DNA of 64,000 nt, from the NCBI GenBank assembly GCA_037176845.1, contig JAYKXP010000016.1, positions 682,001-746,000 on the forward strand. The letters run 5' to 3'. The position numbers and the translations under genes are program-made. Of this stretch, positions 45,533 through 55,023 are shown in pieces (position 1 is the stretch's first letter; the number at the start of each line of letters is the position of its first letter). A model generated the notes under the pieces. The model saw nothing but the letters and a program-made list of their open reading frames with translations, was not told the DNA's origin and searched no databases. This DNA is from Paramarasmius palmivorus (Eukaryota > Basidiomycota > Agaricomycetes > Agaricales > Marasmiaceae).

Positions 45533-47076
45533 TTCATGACCCACGCGATGTAATGACTATTATCCTGTGTCTGTATGAAACGAAGCAAAATCTCGTAGAT
45601 CAGAGATGCGGATATAAACATCTTCTCACATCCACTCCTTTCTTGCTTCTTTTTGACCTGCAATTATCGTGAAACTCGTTCTAATACATTGTTTTCTTTT
45701 CTTTGCTGTTTCCTTTCAGGTCAAAGACCGTGTGGAAGGTGAGTATAACGTGTAAGACTCCAAGCCAGTTCACTCAGATGATCGTAGGCTATTACGACCA
45801 CTTCCCGCCCAAGGGTCTCGGAGTAGAAATTGCCACTCGCCCAAATCCTTCAAATGGACAACTAAGAAAGGTGCTCGTCGTCTCGAAAGACGTCAAAGCA
45901 GGCGATGTTGTTTACAAGGTAATTTCAAACGATATCGAATGCTTGTGTGGGCTTACGCTTCGCATCACTCGTAGGAACACCCGATTGTTGGCGTGCTCGA
46001 TTTTGATGTACAAGCTGTTGGTACTCACTGCTCCCACTGCATGCGAGTTGTCGAGCCCGAAGAAGCGATCAAACTCCCTGGAGATCCTCTTTCGTCCATC
46101 TATTGCTCCACTGTTTGCCAGTCCGCGGCCAAAAACCAGTCACACTCACTCTTGTTCTCCCTCGAACGCCCTCTCCCGGAAGAAATCCCCACAGAGCCTG
46201 TTACTGCCGAGCAGCTTGAAGCCCGTCGAAAAGCTCAAACGCAATATGTCGACTACATTAAAAAGAACGGCAAAGCTGGGCCTCTTCTTGTTGGTCGGTT
46301 CATTGCCCGTCAGATCGCACTGGAGACATCCAAGTTGATACCCGGGGCAACTCCAACACGGAACGAGAACGACTTCGTTGACGCGGATGGCGGAGACTAC
46401 CTTCTGGCGGATCACTTGGAGAGATTGCGGTTCTTGGAATTAAATCCTCCCAAGGAAGAAGTCGAACTCATTACTGAGGTTCTCAAGAACGTCCTGCCTG
46501 GATTGGAATCGTTTGTGACCGATGAGCGGTATGCGGTTTTGCTTGGCAAGATGGCTTACAATGCATATGGGGTTTCTTATAACGGTGGACGTGATGACAG
46601 GGTATGTACATTCTTGTCCGCGCGGAGAGTGTATTAACACAGTGTTACAGTCCGCGGATGCTCGTCCCGAAGATCTAGAGAGGACACGTACACCTCACGG
46701 AACTGCTCGTCAGATTGGTACCGGAATCTACACCGTTGCCTCTTACCTCTCTCATTCCTGCGATCCTAATGTGCGCCCTGTCTTCGATGGCACATCTGAA
46801 CTCCAGCTTGTTGCAAATAAAGACTTGAAGGAGGGTGATGAGCTTACAATCTCATACGTTGATTCTACCATTCACGAAGGTGAATCACAACTGGACGCTC
46901 GCCGAAGACGCAGGATGGAGCTTGCTAGAGGATGGAGGTTTGCCTGTGGCTGCGAGAAGTGCATGGAAGAAGCGGTGGAGTTGGGCTTGGAAGGTGCAGA
47001 TGCTAAGGGTAAAGATGAAAGCAAGGTTGAGCAGTCTTACTCCAACTACGAACAAAACGAGAGTACGACACTCTGA
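44766..47076 (+). CDS. TOM20-SET fusion form: import receptor head joined to SMYD-like SET methyltransferase
   Basis: If the intron 45389..45719 is removed, TOM20 exons run in frame into a SET gene: 44766..44889, 44951..45145, 45197..45312, 45362..45388, 45720..45738, 45788..45918, 45975..46601 and 46651..47076, total 1665 nt, 554 residues. The join reads LTNLD/VKDRVE/GYYDHFPPKGLG, which continues the end of the Tom20 fold smoothly. The SET part has a start like VLVVSKDVKAGDVVYKEHPIVG, a zinc-binding insert of MYND type (CSHC ... YCSTVC), SHSCDPNVRPVF (the NHS motif, about residue 447), DELTISYVD and a post-SET CGCEKC. SMYD/Set5-type enzymes methylate lysines on histones and other proteins. 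A separate SET gene starting at the ATG at 45778 in an upstream-shifted frame would still need the splice at 45787, so the fusion is the simpler reading. I believe MAS20+SET architectures occur in fungi, but could not verify this. Confidence 0.72.
45389..45719 (+). other. Candidate alternative (retained or removed) intron between TOM20 and SET
   Basis: 331 nt, about six times the local intron size. The donor GTGAGT follows the codon for Asp in LTNLD. The acceptor lies after a long pyrimidine run (gttttcttttctttgctgtttcctttcag). The interval contains the TOM20 short-form stop codon (45530-45532) and about 190 nt that could be its 3' UTR. Retention or polyadenylation here yields TOM20; splicing yields the SET fusion. 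Confidence 0.65.
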
Positions 47077-47386
47077 AGAGTCGGATGATGGTCGCTCCCT
47101 AATACCACATTTTGTTGATTGGATTTAGCCAAAAAGCTTAAAAAGTCATATAGACATATCTGTCATACTTCTAGCTCAAGTAGATATAACTTAAATAATG
47201 TTAATGAGTTGTCTTTTTCAGATACGGCAGAGTGCGAACGTTCGCAATAGTGCATCCATTATGGTCTACAGGCGGAGTCTACTGGTATGAGGTACACTAT
47301 ATACAGGGAATATATTAAGGGCACATTACAACTTGCTATACACTATGACCATAGAGTCTGGGAGCATAATGCGGGGATATCTAGCC
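47077..47386. other. Short convergent intergenic region
   Basis: 310 bp between the SET stop and the stop of the next, minus-strand gene. AT-rich, suited to 3' ends. No gene seen. Confidence 0.45.
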
Positions 47387-49847
47387 CTATTCATCATGAC
47401 GAGTTTCATATGTGGTAGGTAAACGGGCAGCTGAGGATGCACGCCGTCGTCCGTTGCGGACACCTACACCGTCAGAAAGGGACGCTTCTTGACGGTAAGA
47501 TGCAAGACTCAAGGGTGCTGGCTTTGGTTTTGCGTCTGGGCGATTTATGGTGATTGGTACAGATCCAGGAACGCCCTGCCCGTGCCAATAATCTGTAATT
47601 GTGAGTCAAAGAAATTTGCATTGTGCGCGGGGACTAACCATGATCAGTCTCTTCGTTGTTAGCCGTGTCTGTACTTCCACCACGGTCTTCTTCTGCTTCG
47701 CCGTTAACCCAATCGTCCGCTTTATTCGAAAGGAAGGCTTTAAAAGCATCGGGGTTGGCTTTCCATGCGGCTCGATGACTAGGCATACTTGCTGCGAGTT
47801 TATTGAGCATTTGGGTGTGCTCATCCGGTACAGAATTCGATGCTTCCGCTTCTGCGACAACACCGTTGGCTCTCGTCGAAATATTGACACCAGGAATAGG
47901 CAGCCCATGATGAATGGAAACAGGTACTTCCTCTGCCGAGCTATCCATCACCTGTGGTTCCTTTGGTGGTGTCGTGTCATTAGAGGGCTTATCAACTGGC
48001 GTTTCTGGGCGACGTATTTGTGATGGGGTAGGGAGTGAAAAAGACGGTCGAATGCTCGAAAATGGATCAGGTAAAGTGGAGCTTCTCTTCCTAGATTGTT
48101 GAGGGCGGACAAAGGTGGGCTGTTCGATTAGAGGTAACGATGTTTGATTGGAGGATGTCCTCTGCTCGACTTCATCCTCAAAGTCAAACAACATATCTGT
48201 AACTTCGGATGAGCGCATTAATCTCAGATGAACTTATGGCATACCTCCGCTATCCGCGGCCGTCTTGCTGCCCGCATCTTCGTTCCCATCTTCTGCGACT
48301 TGATTCACCTTCACATCAAATGTTACTTTTCGCTTTCCCTTGGACTTCGGTGATGGTGAAGCACTAAGCTCTTTGGCCTTGTCCTTGACTCCGTCTGCGC
48401 GCTGATCCCCAGCTATTCCTCTATGTTGCTCCTGCTCAGGTGCAGGTGCCCTTGATGTGGATGGTCCGGCTTGTTGAGAAGCTGGAACGGTGGACGAAAG
48501 TCTCGCCGTATTCTCTTGCTTGCGCCTTTCCATCTCTTCTTCGAGCAAAAAGTAGTTGTAGCTGGTGGCTACATCCAACTGTTCATTCGTATTGCGACTC
48601 CACCTGTAGACATTGCCCACGTCGGAATGATTTGGGTGGACTGTTAGAGTCGCTGACGATGCAGATTGAAGAGACATCGTAGGTGACTTTGGAGGTGTTC
48701 GAGATTGGGCTTTCGGATGATGAAATGATGAAGTCGCGAGGGAAGCTGACAAGGAAGACACGCGCGGCGCAGGATTGGCTGTAGACGTCCCCGGGACACG
48801 ACGTGCAGGAGGAATGGCCATCGGGACAAAGTCGCGTATAACAGACGCGGCAATGGGGGGTTCAGGAGATTTTTGCGTGTTGCCTCGTTCTTGAGGAATG
48901 GAGGCATGCAGTTCATAAGCGTTTTCTTCCTGTTCTGCCTGTTTTATGCCTTCATTGTACTTGTTCAGCAAGAATTGTACATCTCTCTTCAGCTGGTTTT
49001 CAAAGCTTCTAATCTCTTCGATTTTTGCCTTTACTACGCCATCAATGTATTCCTCAACTTCAGATCGTAGGCTGGCGGACCTTTGGCCTGCGAGAGAAGC
49101 AAGGACGGCAAACAGTGACGTATGTGACTTCGGTTCAGGGAATATGGGGGCGATGGGAGGTAGTTGGTACTTTGGTATCTCTTCTGGAGCTCGTTCAGAT
49201 ATAGGTTCATTTGTTGTAGGTGACTGTGGTGATGAAGCACTGGCCAGAACGATGCCAAATATGGGCGAAAAGCTAGATGATTGCTCCAGTCTGCTGATAG
49301 CCTCGCCTGACTGTTGCGACAAAAATTGTTAAAAGACACATTCAGGACGCCACCATCAGTGTCAGTGGTAGCCAAGGAGTGACTCACCAGGGTCTGGTTG
49401 AAAACCTCTATCCATCCGGATGCACTTCGAAGAACTTCTGTCTCCGTCCAGCCCTTGGTGATCAATGGCCCTTCCTTCAGATTATGCTTATCATCCACAG
49501 ATACGATTTGATGCACGCGATAAACCAGTGTTTGACAGCAAAGGCAAGTCAATGAAGTGTAACGAGCCGTTTTTGCTGGGTCGGGTATGTAGGGTGCTCG
49601 TTTGCGCGTCCGTAGAGTAAGATGCGGAAAAACCTAAAGAAAACCGAATGATTAAAAAACATAGATTTTTCAAGGGCAGTCGAATAGTCACAATTTTGAT
49701 ATCTTCATCCTTCTCGACATAGATGGGTTTCCAGTCTGGTGATGTCGGTAGATCCGGAAATTTGTCGAGCGGCTTGCATCGAAGTCTGACGTTAAGACAT
49801 TTGCAAGCGTACGCCGTTTCTTGTGAATCGAGATTACTGCCCTTCAT
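47387..49847 (-). CDS. Unrecognised 743-residue protein with Cys motifs and a coiled coil
   Basis: Five exons: 49692..49847, 49388..49633, 48245..49310, 47639..48196 and 47387..47592 (introns 58, 77, 48, 46 nt). The N-terminal ~135 residues look folded and carry CKC (YACKCLNVRLRCK) and CLCC (SLTCLCCQTLVYRV), a possible zinc site, with the conserved-looking GPLITKGWTETEVLRSASGW. Next comes a helix-rich stretch with coiled-coil character (RSEVEEYIDGVVKAKIEEI, then RSFENQLKRDVQFLLNKYNE). The remainder is Ser/Pro-rich with a basic patch (SKGKRKVTFDVKVNQV) and SYNYFLLEEEMERRKQ, ending in a Gly/Arg-rich segment. I do not recognise the family. The Cys pairs followed by a coiled coil suggest an adaptor rather than an enzyme. 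All junctions keep frame, and the last exon continues protein-like text (HDYWHGQGVPGSVPITI). Confidence 0.78.
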
Positions 49848-50095
49848 AGTGGCAGTCGAGTGAGTGGAAACCGAGTGGCGATGTTAAAGGCAACCAAGAA
49901 AGCAAGGGCGTTCTTTCCTCCGTGCCCCGCGTCCGCAAACGGCATTACATTACTTCCCGAGTCATCAGGACAATTTATCAGTGCCTCTTGCACACGAGTA
50001 ATCACAAGCCATATATTACGGTAAGAATAAGTAGATTCCAACCCATGTATCCCTCTAAGTAAATCTACGTAGACAAGGCCTGACGTGCAGCGCTA

Positions 50096-52859
50096 CTACT
50101 GATTCTTCTTCGACTCCTTGACTTCCTTGCCCTCGACCATATCCACGTCTTGCGCCATCACCTGTCCGTATTCATTCACACGCTTTGGATCGATTCTATA
50201 TATCCAGCGCTGCAAGCATGAATTGTCAGAAGAGACTCCACCAACATGCAAGTGTCACCCACCTGATACAAGAATATCAAGAAGACAACGTCATCTCGGA
50301 AACAGGCCAAGCGGTGAAGGAACGGCATTTTTATGCAGAAGCTAGGTAGAATGTCATAGGTGAATTTGCAATTTTCAATTGAAAATGTGAAGAACGTACG
50401 CGAAAAAGTCATCGACGACTGTGGAAAGCGTCTTGTAGATCATTGCTTTCATCGGCATGTGCGCAACACTTTTGAGCTTTTACCATATCAACGTCGAATC
50501 AGAATCGGTATGAGTACAACATGAGAATAGCTCACCTTGTAATTGATGATAAGCTGCGGTACCAACTGCGCAAATCCAAACATATACACGTAGGACGTCA
50601 AGGTGGAGATGATGAAGCTATACCAGCCTTTGTGCGTCTCATACATCAGGGAGTATACAGTGTATATGGCCAGAGTGGGTATTGCAACTGTACACTATGT
50701 CAGTAACACTTCATTGGAGAGAGGCGACAAACTCACCATAAGAAACATAGCGGAAGGCCAAACGGTCATATCTAACCATGATTCGTGAGTTCCTTCCCCG
50801 CGGGTCAATATTATGCATACTCACTCTTGCGTCTTCTTTTCATCTTCGCTCAATACATGTTTATCTGATCATCGATATTAGTGAAGAATAGGGCCACTGA
50901 TAACGCAATACTGACCCTTGACCTCCAACTTATATGGTAATGTTGACCCCGGGGGCGAGGGCACAATCGAAATGTCGACCGCTTTCGTTATCTGTGAACC
51001 GTTCAAGGTTTAGATCCGTGCAGTGCGGCACGGTGTCATACATTGTACATACCTTCCAGGCCTCGATAATGACGCCCATGCCAGACCCAAACAAAATCAT
51101 CCAGCTGGTGTTCTCGTTGTTGTCGATGAGGTAGAGGAGCACGACAATTTGTACAAAGACGTTAGTGATAATCTATGCAAAAGTTAGTGGCCCTGCATGA
51201 ATGGTAAATCTAAATACGCACAGTCCTGGAGTAGCAGATATCAGCTTTGACATAGACTTCGAGAAGAAAAAATTAACACACCTCACAGAAACTCCAACCA
51301 TTTCCTTCTTCTGCCTCCAATGTGACACATCAGAGCTAAACGCCAGCATCTCGAAGCTTGTTTACTCGATGAGAAAAGAATTCGAGGGACTTCAAATAGA
51401 ACTTACATGACGTGCAGAGCGCTGACGGTCGCAGTTAGAGCCAGGAACCACGGATTGGTCTCCAAAAGCATCCTTTTGATTTCATCCAGCTCCGCAGATG
51501 CTGCTGAACCTTGTTGCTTGGCCGCCTCATTGAAGCCATGCGTCATAGACGCGAAAAGTTGGAACTTCATGAATGACATGGGCTGGAACGTGATCTGCAG
51601 AGGCATTTCCGGGGTAGAGCTGTTGAGTTCGACATAATGTGATTTCAAGTGCCAAAATTCGTTCGGGAAGACAATGGGCTTGTAGTAACCTCTCGTTCCT
51701 GTGCTATCGCGCTTGCCAGGGACAAGGTGAATGTCTAGAATTAACCCTTTTTTGTGAGAAAGGAAGGTGGGAGTATGGAGAGGTACTGACGGTCTCGGAT
51801 TGGCGGAGGCAAAGTGGCATATGGTAGCACATTCGGATCGGAAATTAACGCAAGAGTCACATTCTATATTGACCTTGTCAGCTCATTCGGTTTCGAGAGA
51901 GACTGCCACATACTGTGTGCCAGTGAGGTAGAATGACATCCGCTTCCTGATTGATATAAATGTTATCGTCGAATGAAATGTATCAAAAAAGGGCCGACCT
52001 CTTCTTCTTCCTCGTCATCGGAATTGTCACCGCTCAAAAGGTTCTTTTCTTTGCGGGCCTTTGCTCTCGGAAAGTAAGGTGTCAAAACTGATGAGGGTGT
52101 TAGTTTGCACTGCTTGAAAATGGGAAGAATGACGCACGCTTCCGAATGTGATGGATACTCTCTGGGTCAAATGAAGGGTCTTGAGGATCAGGACTTGCTC
52201 CGTTCTTGGTTAGAAACACATCAGCCCAAAGAGAACCATTCCTGAGAACCGACTACTGAACGCGTCAGACGACAGACGACATAATGGACTCGTGCAACTT
52301 ACTTCTGGGAATTTGATATTATATTCAACGACGCGAGAATCCGAATAGTCTCCAAATGTGATGTTATCCCAAACAAAACTGGGAAGACTTCCATCTTGAT
52401 CTTGCCTCCATTTTGATGTCCACTGTTTGGAAAAGACGTCACCGTTGGGGCTGGTGGAGAGATGTACGTGCATTGCTACGGGTTGACCCATGGTCCAAGC
52501 TAGCTCCACTTGTTGAGGTGGTTGTGCCCACGGATTAACAACGGGTTCACCGGGCTTCGCAGGCGTTGCAGGTGCTGGGGTCGAGGATTTTGGCGCAAAA
52601 TATTTGGTGGCTGAATTTCTGAATGTGAATGCATTTCATCGCCTAGGAGCGTCAAGTACTGACCCAGCTGGGTAATCATCCATACAAAGAACATTTGCTA
52701 TGTACACGTATGTCAGCCATTTTGTCTCCCGAGTAGTAGAGGACACACCTGGGCCATACCAAGAAACTTCCGAAACGGAGACTCCTCAGCTTCAGCATTC
52801 CTACCACCTGCCCTTGGTGCAGCAGGCGCAGCAGCAGCACCTTGTCCTGGATTTGACAT
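50096..52859 (-). CDS. CLPTM1: CLPTM1-family multipass membrane protein
   Basis: CLPTM1-family proteins are ER/Golgi multipass proteins; in animals they affect GABA-A receptor trafficking and lipid scrambling (CLPTM1L). Eighteen exons: 52749..52859, 52664..52697, 52303..52610, 52138..52252, 51999..52087, 51914..51946, 51791..51863, 51407..51734, 51282..51356, 51223..51226, 51053..51172, 50916..50991, 50825..50864, 50737..50771, 50536..50687, 50400..50476, 50263..50341 and 50096..50209, giving 620 residues. Marks: NGSLWADVFLTKNG, DVILPHWHTNVTLALI, GYYKPIVFPNEFWHL, FEMLAFSSDVSHWRQKK, VGVSVRTIITNVFVQIVVLL, ENTSWMILFGSGMG, EYDRLAFRYVSYVAIPTL, QLVPQLIINYKLKSVAHMP, IKMPFLHRLACFRDDVVF and LYQRWIYRIDPKRVNE. 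The N-terminal half is lumenal, followed by about five membrane segments. Exon 10 is just 4 nt and encodes part of Arg-Thr in SVRTII. Confidence 0.93.
51223..51226 (-). other. 4-nt microexon (GACT) in the CLPTM1 gene
   Basis: Flanked by acceptor CTACTCCAG and donor GTGCGTATT on the coding strand; introns are 55 and 50 nt. The four bases complete Arg and add Thr, giving SVR-T-II, as in the family. Skipping the exon breaks the frame. Confidence 0.7.
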
Positions 52860-53835
52860 GGTGTTCAAGAGAAAGATGCCTCTCAATTTCCCGGCGCACG
52901 TGGTATCTCGCCGCCGTTCGCAATTCCCGCGAGCGATAGCGCGTCGTTTGAACTTGTTCTGCTTTACTCCTTCATTGGGGGCCCTTCTGTCTCTCGTGGT
53001 TGACCTCTATTCTTTTGTTTCCAATGCCATGTCAAACGAGCTTCTCCGAAAAACACACATGGACCTACACCGGGCCCTACACGTAGCATCAACTTGGCAA
53101 TGGCATGCTGTTCACTCTCCGGGTCTCGTGCCGACCTAAGTGGGTTCATATCGATCCTGCTGCCGAAAAATCTCAACCTTTATCTCTCGTTCACGAGCTC
53201 TGACTATGAGAATCTCTGGAGTAACAAACAGTTCATTGTCCGATTTTAGGGGAAGATGATACAAGTCATCCCTGATGACAGTCCATGGAGCGGATGGAGC
53301 TTCGGGCCCAGCCAGATCGAGGACACTTTCCCGCTATCGCCTGGGCACTGGGCATAGGAATGTCGTGACAATAACCTTCAAAACAGTATCCCTGGCAATG
53401 ATTACCATCGCACAGGAAGTTGACGGTCGCTTCAGAGAAACCGTCGTTTTCGGCAGTGTTTTCGTGAATTGATTTGATAGACGCCTTGTGACAGCAGATT
53501 CCAAATAGAAAATTCCATGTCACAAGTGACGAAAAAACCCTTTGCCCTAATCAAACTGCAGTCACGTGATACGATAAATGCCCTTTGCCCAACTCGCTTT
53601 AATTTAGCTTGCTTTTCTTTCTCCACTTCCATCAGCTCCTCTCACCAACTCCAACACCCACCACCACATTTTTCACCGTGAGTTCTACTCGTCGTCGCTG
53701 TTGATCGTCATGAGCTCATCGTTCATCCTTATCGCCGCAGACTCTTCCCCTTTTACTCCCACACTTTCATAGTGAGTAGACGCGCTCTCCTTTACGCGTC
53801 CAGTACTGAGTAGAATCGTTTTTTTCATTGTCTAG
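52860..53835. promoter_or_regulatory. Divergent intergenic region with 14-3-3 promoter and 5' UTR
   Basis: 976 bp between CLPTM1 and the 14-3-3 gene. From about 53590 it is CT-rich on the plus strand (tcttttctttctccacttcc-like runs), as in strongly expressed fungal genes. Two likely 5' UTR introns lie at its end (see next entry). No coding gene seen. Confidence 0.5.
53678..53835 (+). other. Two predicted 5' UTR introns of the 14-3-3 gene
   Basis: Intron 1, 53678..53740, GTGAGT...GCCGCAG. Intron 2, 53772..53835, GTGAGT...TGTCTAG, ends directly before the ATG at 53836. The acceptor abutting the ATG supports that start. Leader introns often raise expression in fungi, but that role is inferred. 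Confidence 0.6.
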
Positions 53836-54760
53836 ATGCCTGAATCCCGCGAAGACTCTGTCTACCTCGCCAAGCTCGCTGAGCAGGCTGAGCGTTACGA
53901 AGGTTTGTCCTCACAGCGACCAGAATCGGCGAACACATCCTCATCAATCGTTTTCAGAGATGGTCGAAAACATGAAGCGTGTCGCCTCGTCAGACCAAGA
54001 ACTTACCGTTGAGGAGCGCAACTTGCTCTCTGTCGCATACAAGAACGTTATCGGTGCTCGCCGTGCATCGTGGAGAATTGTCTCTTCGATCGAGCAGAAG
54101 GAGGAGTCGAAGGGCAATGAGGCCCAGGTGTCGATGATCAAGGGCTACAGAGAAAAGATCGAGTCTGAGCTCGCCAAAATCTGCGAGGATATCCTCGACG
54201 TCCTTGACAAGCACCTCATCCCCTCTGCCGCATCAGGAGAATCAAAGGTCTTCTACCACAAGATGTGAGCATATATCTTCTGAATCACGCCCACGTGCTG
54301 ACTCGCCTTTCAGGATGGGTGACTACCACCGTTACCTCGCCGAATTCGCCACTGGCGACAAGCGGAAAGACAGCGCTGACAAGTCGCTTGAGGCTTACAA
54401 AGCTGCATCTGATGTCGCCGTCACCGAGCTCCCTCCCACACACCCCATTCGTCTCGGTCTCGCCCTCAACTTCTCCGTCTTCTACTATGAGATCCTCAAC
54501 AGCCCCGATCGTGCTTGCCACTTGGCCAAGCAAGCCTTCGATGACGCTATTGCCGAGCTCGACACCCTCTCGGAAGAGAGCTACAAGGACTCGACTCTTA
54601 TCATGCAACTCCTCCGTGACAACCTTACTCTCTGGACTTCAGATATGCAAGATGCTGGTACGTTTCGATTGTCTTTTTCGGGTTAGACTTTCTATTTACC
54701 ATTCGCGTAACAGACAAGCCCGCAGAGAAGGAAGATGCCGACGCTCCTGCAGACGAGTAG
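53836..54760 (+). CDS. BMH1: 14-3-3 protein
   Basis: 14-3-3 dimers bind phosphoserine/phosphothreonine motifs and regulate many kinase pathways in cytosol and nucleus. The symbol follows the yeast orthologue name. Exons 53836..53902, 53958..54264, 54314..54657 and 54714..54760 give 254 residues, the normal size. Marks: [26 protein letters not shown], with the exon-1 splice restoring [39 protein letters not shown], the signature with the ligand-binding Lys and Arg; [26 protein letters not shown]; and [12 protein letters not shown], the C-terminal signature. The tail ([15 protein letters not shown]) is short and acidic as usual. KMMGD differs from the common KMKGD. Codon choice is more biased (C-ending) than in neighbours, which fits high expression. 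Confidence 0.96.
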
Positions 54761-55023
54761 ATTATTGCACGATATGTATTCTTGGCTGTGTTTATATCCC
54801 CATCGCTCAGGTTTTTTTTTGCTCATCACGACTCCCATCCCCTGTCTCATAGTCTCCGCACGATCCTCCGCATTCGCTATTGGTACCATTCGAAGTACAG
54901 ATCTTATAATAGCATCATTATTGTCCGTGGTTGTCAATAGAAGAAGTGAATATCTGTATTACCGAGTGACAGTCCAATGAGGGTGTGTCACCAATAAGGC
55001 AAAGATACCGAAGGAATTGATGG

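Noticed and set aside
45778..47076. SET protein as an independent gene starting at the ATG at 45778
   Set aside because: Possible, but that ATG lies inside the spliced interval 45739..45787 of the fusion model, and the fusion reading restores continuous conserved text and frame; kept as an alternative only.
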